A stretch of 64,000 nt of DNA, taken from Planctomycetota bacterium. Its GTDB lineage: Bacteria > Planctomycetota > Phycisphaerae > UBA1845 > PWPN01. A program made the position numbers and the translations under genes. Under the pieces are notes generated by a model. It ran no database searches and had not been told where the DNA came from. It saw nothing but the letters and a program-made list of their open reading frames with translations. The DNA is taken from positions 248,001 to 312,000 of the forward strand of contig JAKLEZ010000004.1 of assembly GCA_022711465.1 (NCBI GenBank). Reading direction: 5' to 3'. Shown here piece by piece: positions 28,469 to 37,356 of the stretch. Positions within the stretch are counted from its first letter, which is position 1. Every line of letters begins with the position of its first letter.

Positions 28469-29926
28469 TTACACATTCGCGTAACGAACCGCGCGCAGCG
28501 CCCGGCGCAGCCTTCCGAGCGTGAAGCACGATGCTCCCAGAGCCGCCAGCCACAGGACCGCGTCGATCAGGCCGGCGGCCGTCAGCAGTTGGTCCAGCAG
28601 CGGCACGGTAGCCGCTTCGGCGAGCCTCTCGGCGAGTCGGGCGGAGGACGCGGACAGGGCCGCGATTCCGACGAACAGGAGGGGCCACAGCAAGGGTGAA
28701 GCGTAGTAACAGACGGTTACCACGACTCGATAGTCGGTCATCTTCAGCCAGCATTCGGCGTATTGGCATGCCACCACCACGAGAGACAGATGGAGGAGCC
28801 ATGGCAAGCCCAGGGCCAGGCCCACGACCAGCATTGCCCTGCTCCAAGCATCTTCGGGATCACTGCGGCTCTCGATCAGCGGCGAAACGAGGGTCTGGGT
28901 CACGGCGGAGGAGGCGAGGGAAACCAGGGTCATCAACAGAAATGTCCCCCACCAGAAGTGCCATGCCGCCCGCTGTCCCTGGTAGACGGCCAGGGTATTG
29001 AAGAACCCCGGATCACGGAGGATCCGCCCCTGCATGTGGGCCAATTCCAGGACTCCGCGGGCGGTGAACCCGGGCTGATGGCAAGGCGACGGACGACGGC
29101 GCCCCCCCGGCAGCGAGTCCCGAACCGGGGTGCCGCACTCCGGGCATAGACCGGTCAGCGGCAGGCCGGTGATTCGATACCCGCAATGGTCGCACAATGG
29201 CTCGCGCGGCGAGAAACCGGGGCCGGTCGGCTGGCCGACGTACCGTCTCCCCCCGACGAGCAGTGTTCGGATGAACAGGCCCAGGAGCAGCAGCATGAGG
29301 GCCACCGGGAGCGGGCTCAGCAGGTGTTGGCCGTACGCCTGCGCAAGCGGATTCAAGGTGGGAGGCATGAGCCCGCAAGCCGTCCAATAGACGGCCGATG
29401 CGGGGATGAGGATCGTTGTCGCCCAGTAGGCGCTCTTGAAACCGCGTCTGGCGGCCGACTTGCCGTTGTCGCCGTCCGCACACCAAGGGATGAGCAAGCA
29501 GGCCAGGCAGGCGGGCGCCACTGCGATGACCACCACCACGAAGAGAGCGATCATAGCCCTGGCGGTATTCAGGCTGAGGTAAGACCCCTGGGTGACCAGA
29601 TCCAGCAGTCCGCCGACAAGGATCAACCGCAGTTCCTGCGCAGAGGTGAGGTCCCGGAGCAGTCCTCCTGATGAGCGAGTTCCCAGGTGCCAAGCGACGC
29701 TCAATCCAAGCAGTACGGACAGGGTATGGGCTGCGAAGGCTCGCGTCCAGGTATCCACGACGAGATGAGGGCCCAGCCGTCCGGGGACAAGCCAGTGGAA
29801 GAGCAGCCCTTTCCAGAATGGGATTCGCCGGGCGGGCTCGGGGCTTGGGGCGGTCGGAGGCAGGAACAGGGCCACGTGGTCCAGATCCGTCACCCATTGA
29901 ATCAAGGTCGGATTCACCTGGGCCAT
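28469..29926 (-). CDS. Multi-pass membrane protein with C4 zinc ribbon (copy B2)
   Basis: The 485-residue protein matches the one encoded at 25259-26713 along its length. It shares ARRIPFWKGLLFHWLVPGRL, about eight helices, the zinc ribbon CDHCGYRITGLPLTGLCPECG, DYRVVVTVCYYASP and the end LRRALRAVRYANV. All four cysteines are kept. The ATG at 29924-29926 overlaps the end of the upstream gene by 13 bases. Function unknown; conservation of both the ribbon and the helices in the two copies argues that the ribbon matters. Confidence 0.8.
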   Translation of the reverse strand: MAQVNPTLIQWVTDLDHVALFLPPTAPSPEPARRIPFWKGLLFHWLVPGRLGPHLVVDTWTRAFAAHTLSVLLGLSVAWHLGTRSSGGLLRDLTSAQELRLILVGGLLDLVTQGSYLSLNTARAMIALFVVVVIAVAPACLACLLIPWCADGDNGKSAARRGFKSAYWATTILIPASAVYWTACGLMPPTLNPLAQAYGQHLLSPLPVALMLLLLGLFIRTLLVGGRRYVGQPTGPGFSPREPLCDHCGYRITGLPLTGLCPECGTPVRDSLPGGRRRPSPCHQPGFTARGVLELAHMQGRILRDPGFFNTLAVYQGQRAAWHFWWGTFLLMTLVSLASSAVTQTLVSPLIESRSDPEDAWSRAMLVVGLALGLPWLLHLSLVVVACQYAECWLKMTDYRVVVTVCYYASPLLWPLLFVGIAALSASSARLAERLAEAATVPLLDQLLTAAGLIDAVLWLAALGASCFTLGRLRRALRAVRYANV

Positions 29927-31434
29927 TGTGAGTACCTCTCGGCACGGGAATACGTCCCAAGCACCAGGTCTCCCTCCACTTCCAGAGGGTCGCGCGAATG
30001 ACGCCCCCTGGTTTGCCCGCGGTCGTCGATTCCATCCGGTCCGATGCTATAGAGCGTGTAGTGTTCGCCTTTCAAGCGGTACCTCAGCACACCCCGATCG
30101 GCGTAATCGACGGGCAAGCGAGGCAAGTAGTGGGGTATCAGGTCTGCGAGTTGCTGGGGATAGCGGCCCTTGGCGAGTCTGAACTGTTCCAGTGCCAGCA
30201 TGGTCAGCCCCGTGTCCACCTCCATTGCGCTGCTGTAGGCCATGGTCATCGTCCAGACCGCATCCTGCCGAGCGTTTCGACTCTGGCCATCCAGGACATC
30301 CGGGGCACTTCGCAGCCCGCGGTTTCTCGCGAGGTCGTGTGTATGACATGCCCTCAGGTCAACCAAGGACACCAGTTCGGCTGCAAGCTGATTGGCGTTT
30401 CGGCAGGCGGTGGGGTAGTCGTGGAACAGCGGAGAGGCCAGGTTCAGCCACCGCGAATGGCGCTGGCCGGCGCGGGCTTTGACCCTCCAGGCGTAGAGTT
30501 CCGTCTCTCGTCCGGTGGCAAACTCGCTGACATCGATCCAATCGCCGCCCTCCCGGACGAAGTACCGGTCGATGCGATCACGGGCTTGAATCCACACTGC
30601 CTGCGCGACTCTGCCGGGCAATGCGGCTGGGAGGAGGATGGCGTCAACGTCGCGCGTCAGGGCGGCGCTAGCCACAATACCCGGGTTTTCGCCTGCGGTC
30701 AGGCCGATCTCGACAGCCACTTGTCGGGTGGTTTCTGACGCGATGGGGTGAGCCAGAGGAGAGTGCGATCGCCGCACCTGAAGGGCCAGACCGAATGCCG
30801 TCAGCCAATCCTCGACCATGGTTTCAGTATCGTGCTCGTGTTCGCGCGCCCAGCGGGAGTGGGCGAGGAGACAGTAGGCCCACTCCTTGTATTGGACGTA
30901 GGAATCGAATCTGACCGAGGCCGGCTGATTGGGCGTCTCGTCCCACCAACCGAGCTGGACGGCCTTCTTCAGCGCTTCCCGACTTCTCTTGAATTCCGCT
31001 GACGAGAAGAGTTGGCCGACGGATCGGATATCGGGGCGCGACTCATCCCAGTCCCCGCGTAGGATCTCGTAGAGGTAATAAGTATCGGATCGTCCCTGGG
31101 GAGACAGCATTCGGCCGGAAGGGTCGGAGGCGGCGACGAAGCGTATGGCCGCTGCCGGCGTTGGTCCGCTCGCGGGGACGATCGCACGGGGGCATGCCCC
31201 GAGGAGTCTGCCCGCCTGGTCGGAGGAGATCGCTTGCGGGCCGAGCGGTTCCACTGCTTTGAGTTGGGCCAGCCAATACTCGGTCCGAGGCGTCGGCCGC
31301 AGGGTGATCCGTTGATAGGCGGACCACGCGAGCCACGGGCCGGAGATGAGCAGGAGCAGCAGGGTCGCGTTCCACCGGCGTCTGCCCCCGGGTGGCGAGA
31401 TGGAGACAGCGGGAATACTCGGATGCTCTGCCAT
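29914..31434 (-). CDS. Membrane-anchored hypothetical protein (copy A2)
   Basis: The 506-residue protein has a single N-terminal helix (ATLLLLLISGPWLAWSAY) then a soluble domain with RITLRPTPRTEYWLAQL, WAREHEHDTETMVEDWL and the C-terminal block GVLRYRLKGEHYTLYSIG. It aligns with the protein encoded at 26713-28266. The start ATG at 31432-31434 is preceded on the minus strand by GAGGAGGA at a 6-base distance, a strong ribosome binding site. This is likely the first gene of the minus-strand block that runs to 8676. No enzyme motif was recognised. Confidence 0.77.
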   Translation of the reverse strand: MAEHPSIPAVSISPPGGRRRWNATLLLLLISGPWLAWSAYQRITLRPTPRTEYWLAQLKAVEPLGPQAISSDQAGRLLGACPRAIVPASGPTPAAAIRFVAASDPSGRMLSPQGRSDTYYLYEILRGDWDESRPDIRSVGQLFSSAEFKRSREALKKAVQLGWWDETPNQPASVRFDSYVQYKEWAYCLLAHSRWAREHEHDTETMVEDWLTAFGLALQVRRSHSPLAHPIASETTRQVAVEIGLTAGENPGIVASAALTRDVDAILLPAALPGRVAQAVWIQARDRIDRYFVREGGDWIDVSEFATGRETELYAWRVKARAGQRHSRWLNLASPLFHDYPTACRNANQLAAELVSLVDLRACHTHDLARNRGLRSAPDVLDGQSRNARQDAVWTMTMAYSSAMEVDTGLTMLALEQFRLAKGRYPQQLADLIPHYLPRLPVDYADRGVLRYRLKGEHYTLYSIGPDGIDDRGQTRGRHSRDPLEVEGDLVLGTYSRAERYSQWPR

Positions 31435-31997
31435 GCCGAATCCTCCTCGGTCACGCGCAGGATGCTCGATTCCCCGTGCTCTTCTCCCTCGCGGCGCGAA
31501 ACTGGGCGGAGGCGACCTGGGGCGTCAAGTCACCGCGTTCGTTGGTCGTCCTCGAGGGCAGTGTCGAATCCACCAAGATTCAGGTCAACCCCAGAAGCCC
31601 ACAGCCGGACAGTGGACATTCGACGGTTCGGACGAGTCGGCATTGCCCGGGGCTTGTCCGGGTATCGGGGTCCGGGTGGATGCAGGGGGAGGATGGCGTC
31701 TGGGGACGGCTAAATCCCGTGGGTGGCAAGGAGCGGAGCGGGCCGAAGAGCGGGCAGGTGCCGAGTCTTCGTTTTTGGGGGCCGCTGGGCCAATCGGTTA
31801 CCTGGTTTCCATTTTTGTGGTACCGCCGGGAGGGGTGCTGGACATCTTCTGGAGAACCTGCTACACTTCTGCTATTCAGTGGGCGATAAAGCCATTGGAT
31901 CAGGGCCAGGTTTCGATGGCTTGACAGGACGCAGCATGCGGCCGCCACACTCCCCGGCACCATCCACTTTCGCCTCGTTTTTGGAAGAAGAGTATTC
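31435..31997. other. Gap between divergent genes without a recognisable gene
   Basis: This 563-base stretch lies between the divergent copy A2 gene and the helicase gene. Short open frames exist on both strands but none has a believable start, ribosome binding site or protein-like composition. The A+T content rises at about 31800-31900. A TTGACA occurs at 31921-31926 without a good -10 partner. It probably holds promoters for both neighbours and a long helicase leader. Confidence 0.4.
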
Positions 31998-33386
31998 ATG
32001 ACATTTGAGCAGTTTGGGCTCGCAGAGCCCATCCTTCGTGCGGTCCGCGCCGAGGGATACACCACCCCCACACCGATCCAGGTCAAAGCCATTCCTCCGG
32101 CCATCGAAGGTCGCGACGTTCTCGGTTGCGCCCAGACGGGCACCGGCAAGACCGCGGCCTTTGCCCTGCCGATCCTTCACCGCCTGGGCGGCCCGGGCCC
32201 CCGGGACGGCCGTCACGGGCGCGTGATCCGGGCGTTGGTTGTCGCCCCGACGCGGGAGCTGGCCGCCCAGATTGGCGACAGTCTCCGCAGCTATGGTCGG
32301 CACATGGCGGTTCGCTCGACCGTCATCTTCGGCGGAGTGAATCAGAACCCGCAGGCCCGCGCCTTGAGGGACGGTATCGACATTCTGGTCGGCACTCCCG
32401 GCCGGCTGCTCGACCTGATGCAGCAAGGTCTTGTTGACCTGAGGCACGTTGAGGTACTGGTTCTCGACGAAGCGGATCACATGCTGGACATGGGTTTCAT
32501 CCCGGACATTCGCAGAATCCTGGCGAAGGTGCCGGTCCGGCGGCAGACACTGTTATTCTCTGCGACCATGCCCGAGGACATTCGCACGCTGGCGAACGCC
32601 ATACTGCGACAGCCGATCCACGTGGAGGTTGCGGTGTCTTCACTGGCCGCCGAGACAGTTGAGCAAGCGGTCTACTTTGTGGACAAGCGGAGCAAGCCGG
32701 CGATGCTGGAGTCTTATCTCAACGGCAACGCGGTCACCCGGGCGTTGGTTTTCACTCGGACCAAGCATGGCGCCGATCGCGTGGCCCGGCATCTTGCCCG
32801 GGCCGGAATTCGGGCCGAAGCCATCCACGGCAACAAGAGTCAGGGTGCGCGGACCCGGGTGATCAACCAGTTCAAATCACAGGCGCCGCCGGTGCTGGTG
32901 GCCACGGACATTGCGGCTCGAGGCCTGGACATCGATGAAGTCTCGCACGTAATCAACTACGACGTGCCCAACGTGCCGGAGACGTACGTGCATCGCATTG
33001 GCCGGACTGGCCGGGCAGGAGCAACGGGGCTGGCGGTGTCGTTCTGTGACCACGAGGAGATGGCGTACCTCAGGGATATCGAGCGGCTGATCCGCAGGTC
33101 GATCCCGGTCAGCTTGAACCGGGCCGGTGTATCCGCAATCCAGGCGCGGCACGCGGCTGGAGGGCATCGGCAGCACATGCCAGCAGCTTCGGGCTTGAAA
33201 AGCGGGTCTGGCCGTGATCACGGCCTTCACAAGGCCGGGGCTGGCGCGCAGCCGGCGACGGGCCCGCAGGCGTGCCCCCTGATTGCGGCCTCGCATGAGC
33301 GTCCACAGGCATTGCCGGCGGCAGCGACGAACCGCTTATCAGGTTGGTCGCGACCCAGTCGCAGAGGGCTTCGCAGGGGCAGGTGA
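31998..33386 (+). CDS. DEAD-box ATP-dependent RNA helicase (RhlE-like)
   Basis: The 462-residue protein has every DEAD-box motif in order: Q motif TPTPIQ, motif I AQTGTGKT, Ia PTRELAAQ, Ib TPGR, II DEAD, III SAT, IV region [29 protein letters not shown] and [12 protein letters not shown]. Such enzymes unwind short RNA duplexes and help ribosome assembly, RNA decay and growth in the cold. The order of motifs and the short basic tail rich in Arg, Gly and Ser (last 85 residues) fit the RhlE group. The start follows GGAAGAAGAG at a suitable distance. It is a single gene, convergent with the CoA-disulfide reductase gene. Confidence 0.96.
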   Translation: MTFEQFGLAEPILRAVRAEGYTTPTPIQVKAIPPAIEGRDVLGCAQTGTGKTAAFALPILHRLGGPGPRDGRHGRVIRALVVAPTRELAAQIGDSLRSYGRHMAVRSTVIFGGVNQNPQARALRDGIDILVGTPGRLLDLMQQGLVDLRHVEVLVLDEADHMLDMGFIPDIRRILAKVPVRRQTLLFSATMPEDIRTLANAILRQPIHVEVAVSSLAAETVEQAVYFVDKRSKPAMLESYLNGNAVTRALVFTRTKHGADRVARHLARAGIRAEAIHGNKSQGARTRVINQFKSQAPPVLVATDIAARGLDIDEVSHVINYDVPNVPETYVHRIGRTGRAGATGLAVSFCDHEEMAYLRDIERLIRRSIPVSLNRAGVSAIQARHAAGGHRQHMPAASGLKSGSGRDHGLHKAGAGAQPATGPQACPLIAASHERPQALPAAATNRLSGWSRPSRRGLRRGR

Positions 33387-33502
33387 GGGTGTGCAGCCGG
33401 GGCTCACGGGCGCAGCGCCCGAGGGCTGATTCGGGATGACCGTCGACGGCCGGTGATTGACTGACGATCGTCGACCGCCGGCGAACGGACGCCGGCCAGG
33501 TC

Positions 33503-35158
33503 CTATGCTCTGTGCCAGGCGTTTCTGAAGAGTGTGTAACCGCCTGCGAGATTGCGTACGTTTTTGAAGCCGCTCTGCATGAGAATTCTGGCAGCCACAT
33601 AGCCGCGCTGTCCCACCTGGCAGAACACCGTCACCGGCTTATTCTTATCCAAGCGGAACATGCCCTCGCGAAGTTGCTGAACGGGAATGTTGACCGCGCC
33701 GGGCAGTGTGCCTGCGTCCGCCTCGGCCGCAGTGCGGACGTCGACGAGTTGCCCGGGTTCGATCGGATCGCCTGGCAGGACCTGCTGCACATGTCCGTCC
33801 AGCTGGTTCTGAGCGACGAATGCGGCGATGTGGACGGGGTCCTTGGCCGCTCCGAACTGAGGGGCGTAGGCCAGATCAACACTCGCCAGGTCGTCGATCG
33901 TACCGTTGAAGCGCATGGCCGTTGCGATGACGTCGATCCGCTTGTCGACGCCCGCACCGCCGACTGCCTGAGCGCCGAGGATGCGCCGGGAGCGGGTATC
34001 GAACACGAGTTTGAGGATCATCTGCTCGGCGCCGGGGTAGTAGCCGGCGTGATGGCCGCGAATTGCGTAGGCTGCCGAGCAGGCGAAGCCGGCCTTGCGA
34101 GCCGCCTTGAGGCTCATGCCGGTCATGGCCGCGGCCTTGCCGAACAGGCCCACGATGGCGCTGCCGGCCACCGGCGTCGCGGCGGGTGCGGCACCGGTAG
34201 CGGCATGCTGGCCTGCCAGCCGCCCGTTCCGGTTGGCCGGCCCGGCGAGGGGCACGCGGCTCGCCTTGGCGGTGGGCAGGTAGAGGACCTCCGCGACGTC
34301 ACCCGCCGCGTAGATGCTGGGATCGTTGGTCTGCAGGGACTCGTTCACCGCGATCGCGCCGCTCGCTCCGATGGTGAGGCCGGCGGCGGCGGCCAGCTCC
34401 GCGTTCGGACGAACGCCGATGGAAACCACGACCAGGTCGGCGGCCAATGTCTGGCCGCCCGTGAGCCGGACGCCTTTCGCCTGCCCGTCCTCGACGGTGA
34501 GGCTCTCGACCTGGGCGCCGAGGTAGATCGCCACCCTGTGATCGTGGAGTACAGGTTCCAGGCAAGCGGCCATCTCGGCGTCCATATTTGGCAACAGCTG
34601 GGGCTGAAGCTCGACCAGGCTCACTGCCAGCCCGCGGCTTGTCAGGGCCTCGACCATTTCCAGGCCGATGAAACCGGCCCCCACGACCACGGCCCGCCTG
34701 GCTTTTCGCTTATCCACGCAGGCCTTGATCCGATCGGTATCCGCCATGTCGCGGAGGGTGAACACGTTGGAGCATTCGACGCCGTTCCACTGCGGGCGGA
34801 TCGGCGAAGCGCCCATGGAGAGAATGAGCCGGTCGTATCGTTCGAGGGACCGCTCACCGGTCTGATGGTCCAGGACCTCGATCTGTTTCCCGGCCCGATC
34901 AATGTGGGTGACCTCGTGGCGCGTCCGCACGTCGATTCGGAAGGTCTCGAGGAAGTGCGTGGGGGTGGCCACCAGGAGCTTGGAACGATCGCGGATCTGC
35001 TCGCCGATGTGGTACGGCAGGCCGCAGTTGGCGAAGGACACGAACTCGCCCTTCTCGAAAATGACAATCTCGGCCGATTCGTTCATCCGGCGAGCCCGTG
35101 TGGCGGCACTCGCTCCGCCGGCCACGCCTCCAACGATCAGGATTCTAGGTGCTGGCAT
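33503..35158 (-). CDS. CoA-disulfide reductase/FAD-dependent pyridine nucleotide-disulfide oxidoreductase with rhodanese domain
   Basis: The 551-residue protein joins an FAD/NAD(P)H oxidoreductase of the CoA-disulfide reductase class to a C-terminal rhodanese domain. The FAD loop ILIVGGVAGGASAA is at residues 6-19. The single active cysteine is C45 in SFANCGLPYHIG, the class motif. A second nucleotide-binding loop is VVVGAGFIGLEMVEAL. AAGDVAEV binds the flavin tail. The rhodanese part (about 455-551) has FCQVGQRG with its catalytic cysteine. Such fusions reduce CoA persulfide, CoA disulfide or polysulfide and handle sulfane sulfur. It is the last gene of an ArsR-rhodanese-reductase operon, 102 bases after the YgaP-like gene. 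The start (MPAPRILIVGG) was chosen from the FAD loop position. Confidence 0.94.
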   Translation of the reverse strand: MPAPRILIVGGVAGGASAATRARRMNESAEIVIFEKGEFVSFANCGLPYHIGEQIRDRSKLLVATPTHFLETFRIDVRTRHEVTHIDRAGKQIEVLDHQTGERSLERYDRLILSMGASPIRPQWNGVECSNVFTLRDMADTDRIKACVDKRKARRAVVVGAGFIGLEMVEALTSRGLAVSLVELQPQLLPNMDAEMAACLEPVLHDHRVAIYLGAQVESLTVEDGQAKGVRLTGGQTLAADLVVVSIGVRPNAELAAAAGLTIGASGAIAVNESLQTNDPSIYAAGDVAEVLYLPTAKASRVPLAGPANRNGRLAGQHAATGAAPAATPVAGSAIVGLFGKAAAMTGMSLKAARKAGFACSAAYAIRGHHAGYYPGAEQMILKLVFDTRSRRILGAQAVGGAGVDKRIDVIATAMRFNGTIDDLASVDLAYAPQFGAAKDPVHIAAFVAQNQLDGHVQQVLPGDPIEPGQLVDVRTAAEADAGTLPGAVNIPVQQLREGMFRLDKNKPVTVFCQVGQRGYVAARILMQSGFKNVRNLAGGYTLFRNAWHRA

Positions 35159-35260
35159 TCGTGACTCCTCAGGGCCCATCTCACTTGGGAGTGTCGGGCA
35201 GGCTTCCAGCCTGTCACCTGACCGGTAAGATGCCGGTCCCACACCGAAAGGGACAGGCTC

Positions 35261-35782
35261 TTAGCAGCAGGACTTCGACGTACAAGAGGACGGTGCATTC
35301 CAAGGCATCACCGCAAGCAGCTTGGCCATCGGACAGAAACCGGTGAGCCCAGCCACGACAAGCCCGACCGCCACGAAGGCATCGATGAGCAAGAACCACG
35401 GGCTGAAGTGGGCGAGGGCCAAGCCGATCAGCAGAATGGCACCTGCTGCAACCATCACCTGCCTGAAGATCGGAATCGGCTGGCGGCTGCGGACGATCTC
35501 GATGCCGGCCGCCTCGCAGGCCTCGATACCACCTTCGAGCGTCAGTAGGTTCTTGAAGCCGACCTGAGCCAGTTGCTCCGCAGCCTTGCCGGACCGCATG
35601 CCGCTCTTGCACATGAGCAGCAGTCGTTCGCTTGGATCCCACTGGCTCGCGGCAGAGAGAATGCGATCCAGGGGAACGCATTCCGCTTTCGCCAGCCGCT
35701 CCGCCGCGAACTCATCGTACCCGCGGACATCGATAATCCGACCTGTCCAATTCATCACGTTTACCGCGGCCAGCTTCTCCAT
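35261..35782 (-). CDS. Rhodanese-like protein with C-terminal DUF2892 membrane domain (YgaP-like)
   Basis: The 173-residue protein has a rhodanese domain (residues 1-105; IIDVRGYDEFAAE, active loop CKSGMRSG) followed by two membrane helices (VMVAAGAILLIGLALAHF and FLLIDAFVAVGLVVAGLTGF) of the DUF2892 type ending GFCPMAKLL. This is the layout of E. coli YgaP, a membrane sulfurtransferase that carries sulfane sulfur. A CC pair at the extreme C-terminus (SKSCC) could bind metal or sulfur. The start at 35782 (MEKLAAVNVMNWTG) puts the rhodanese first strand directly after it. It is between the ArsR gene and the CoA-disulfide reductase gene, about 102 bases from each. Confidence 0.92.
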   Translation of the reverse strand: MEKLAAVNVMNWTGRIIDVRGYDEFAAERLAKAECVPLDRILSAASQWDPSERLLLMCKSGMRSGKAAEQLAQVGFKNLLTLEGGIEACEAAGIEIVRSRQPIPIFRQVMVAAGAILLIGLALAHFSPWFLLIDAFVAVGLVVAGLTGFCPMAKLLAVMPWNAPSSCTSKSCC

Positions 35783-35884
35783 GACTGATACTCCCAACAG
35801 ATACTCTTGTTCACAACCGTACCACAAGCCTCCCCCGCGTTTTCCACCCCGCGACAACGCGACTCCTGCCTGACTTATCCCCTC

Positions 35885-36223
35885 TCATTGCTCCATTCCC
35901 GGAGTTACCGAGGGCAAGGGTGGGCCCTCATGCTCCTTCATGCAAGCCAGCAGCCAGCCGGGCCGCGGGTCAATCACCCGATAGTAAACTGTCTTTCCCA
36001 TTCGCTCACATCCCAGAATTCCATGGGCCTTCATCATGTTGAGGTGCTGGCTCGCGGCGTTGCCGGGAATACGCAGATGGTCGGCGATCTGCTTCACCGA
36101 TAGCCGTCCGTTAAGAAGGAGGTCGCAGATTCGGAGTCGGTGCGGATGGGCCAGCACTCGGAGCACGGATGCCGCCTGCTCCAATCGGGCCAGAGGAACG
36201 AGCGTGGGGGTCGCGTCAAGCAT
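35885..36223 (-). CDS. ArsR-family transcriptional repressor (probable thiol/persulfide sensor)
   Basis: The 112-residue protein is a winged-helix ArsR regulator: AASVLRVLAHPHRLRICDLLL, then SVKQIADHLRIPGNAASQHLNMMKAHGIL as the recognition helix and a wing GCERMGKTVYYRVI. It has cysteines at 33, 72 and 94. C33 and C94 lie in the first core helix region and the last helix, close to the pair used by persulfide sensors such as BigR/SqrR; no classical ELCVCDL arsenic site is present. I chose the ATG at 36221-36223 because the promoter -10 box lies at 36233-36238; the alternative ATG at 36242-36244 would be upstream of the transcript start. The mRNA would have almost no leader. It heads the sulfur operon. 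Confidence 0.9.
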   Translation of the reverse strand: MLDATPTLVPLARLEQAASVLRVLAHPHRLRICDLLLNGRLSVKQIADHLRIPGNAASQHLNMMKAHGILGCERMGKTVYYRVIDPRPGWLLACMKEHEGPPLPSVTPGMEQ

Positions 36224-36232
36224 GGCAAAATA

Positions 36233-36262
36233 GTTATATGTCATGACCTCATGACTTGTCAA
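36233..36262 (-). promoter_or_regulatory. Promoter with nested operator for the ArsR operon
   Basis: On the minus strand TTGACA (36262-36257) and TATAAC (36238-36233) are 18 bases apart. The spacer holds a perfect inverted repeat GTCATGA-GG-TCATGAC (36255-36240). A repressor bound there would block RNA polymerase, so autorepression by the ArsR protein is likely. Confidence 0.8.
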
Positions 36263-36303
36263 GCTGAAAATTCCGGAATCGAGGAATAATCGTGGCTGCT
36301 CCC

Positions 36304-36332
36304 TTGACGCATGTGCAGATGGTGGGTTTAAT
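36304..36332 (+). promoter_or_regulatory. Sigma-70-type promoter for tRNA-Ala
   Basis: TTGACG at 36304-36309 and TTTAAT at 36327-36332 are 17 bases apart, ahead of the tRNA gene starting at 36416. The spacing is ideal and the orientation correct. Confidence 0.6.
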
Positions 36333-36415
36333 AACCGATCTTGCCGCGGGTGGCCGCACCCGCCTTCGGCAGCTGTCCGATGGTTGAGCCACAAGGCGGA
36401 TGTGGTCGCTCAGCT

Positions 36416-36488
<73 letters not shown>

Positions 36489-36500
36489 TTACCCAAGTAT

Positions 36501-36529
36501 CTGACGGAAAAGCACTTAGGATCCGTCAG
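36501..36529. repeat. Inverted repeat downstream of tRNA-Ala
   Basis: CTGACGGA (36501-36508) and TCCGTCAG (36522-36529) form an 8-base stem around a 13-base loop. No T-run follows, so it could be a weak terminator or an element end. Confidence 0.45.
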
Positions 36530-36582
36530 CATCCTGTCATCAGCTCTACCGACCGTGGCACTACACTTCTGGAGGTAGTGTC

Positions 36583-37179
36583 ATGCCCCGAAGCCGACCC
36601 GCTTCAAATCCCCTGTCGTTCCACAAGCCGACCGGCCAGTACTACGTGACCAGGGGCGGCAGACGCATTTGCCTCGGGGCGAGCGAGGAAGGAGCTCTTG
36701 AGGAGTACCATCGCCTGTCGCTCGGCCTCGGGCACCCGGAGGGCAGCGCCCAAGCCAAGGAGTTCGTGACCGATCGGCTCTTCCGGCTGCTACGTGGCGA
36801 GGTGGGATATGTGATCGGCGGCCTGAAGCAGATGGCCACCAAACAGGCGTTGCGCGGTTCGCGCGGGCGACAACCATCCGCTGTGATCGGCTACCTGGAA
36901 GGGAACCGACGGCTGATGCGCTACGATGAATACCTGGCGGCAGGATATCCGATCGGCAGCGGCGTGGCCGAGGGCGCCTGTCGGCACCTGGTGAAGGACC
37001 GGATGGAGCGGACCGGGATGCGCTGGTGCATTTCGGGAGCCCAAGCCATGCTGAACCTGCGGGCCGTGTATCTCAACGATGACTGGGATGCGTTCCAGGA
37101 TCACCGCATCCAAGCGGAACGCCACAGGCTATATCCGTACTTGCCGCTCGTACGCCGAAAACATGGGAAAGTTGCATAG
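36583..37179 (+). pseudogene. Chimera: integrase N-terminal fragment joined to ISKra4-type transposase C-terminal fragment
   Basis: The frame encodes 198 residues. The first 50 or so (SFHKPTGQYYVTRGGRRICLG, then EEYHRL) match the N-terminal DNA-binding segment of planctomycete tyrosine recombinases, and the start at 36583 has a proper GGAGG site. From about residue 62 (RLLRGEVGYVIGGLKQMATKQ) to the end the sequence matches the C-terminal third of ISKra4-family transposases, with AAGYPIGSGVAEGACRHLVK and RMERTGMRW. The catalytic core of the integrase and most of the transposase are missing, so neither activity is expected. It may be an IS insertion or deletion scar in a former integrase gene next to the tRNA. 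The reading frame is intact across the junction, which is unusual. Confidence 0.75.
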
Positions 37180-37356
37180 CGGGCGGCGAGTTACACCCTT
37201 TTCAATTACCCACGCCTTTGGCTCGTTCGCTCGGATAAGGGCTGATGGGTTATGCTCTATATAGATCTCGGTGCGGGATCATGAGCTGCACGGGCCTAGC
37301 ACTTGCGGCGCCTCCGCGTCCCTCGGTATCCTCGGCGGTGGAAACGGGATTCCATC

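Larger units (their letters stand above)
25259..31434 (-). repeat. Tandem duplication of a two-gene unit (A2-B2 then A1-B1)
   Basis: Two genes, a single-helix protein and a zinc-ribbon multi-pass protein, occur twice in a row in the same order and direction (29914-31434 with 28469-29926, then 26713-28266 with 25259-26713). Both members of each pair align end to end at protein level, but the DNA has diverged strongly, so the duplication is old. The copies are separated by 202 bases (28267-28468) in which I see no gene. Confidence 0.85.

Noticed and set aside
31580..32149. Minus-strand frame over the helicase 5' region
   Set aside because: Overlaps the helicase start and has no recognisable features.
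33439..33490. Imperfect direct repeats near GTCGAC between the helicase and reductase genes
   Set aside because: Only about 13 of 16 bases match and the region is GC-rich, so chance is likely. No hairpin with a T-run is present.
33512..35164. A 550-codon plus-strand frame
   Set aside because: Antisense to the CoA-disulfide reductase gene, whose FAD and rhodanese motifs are intact.
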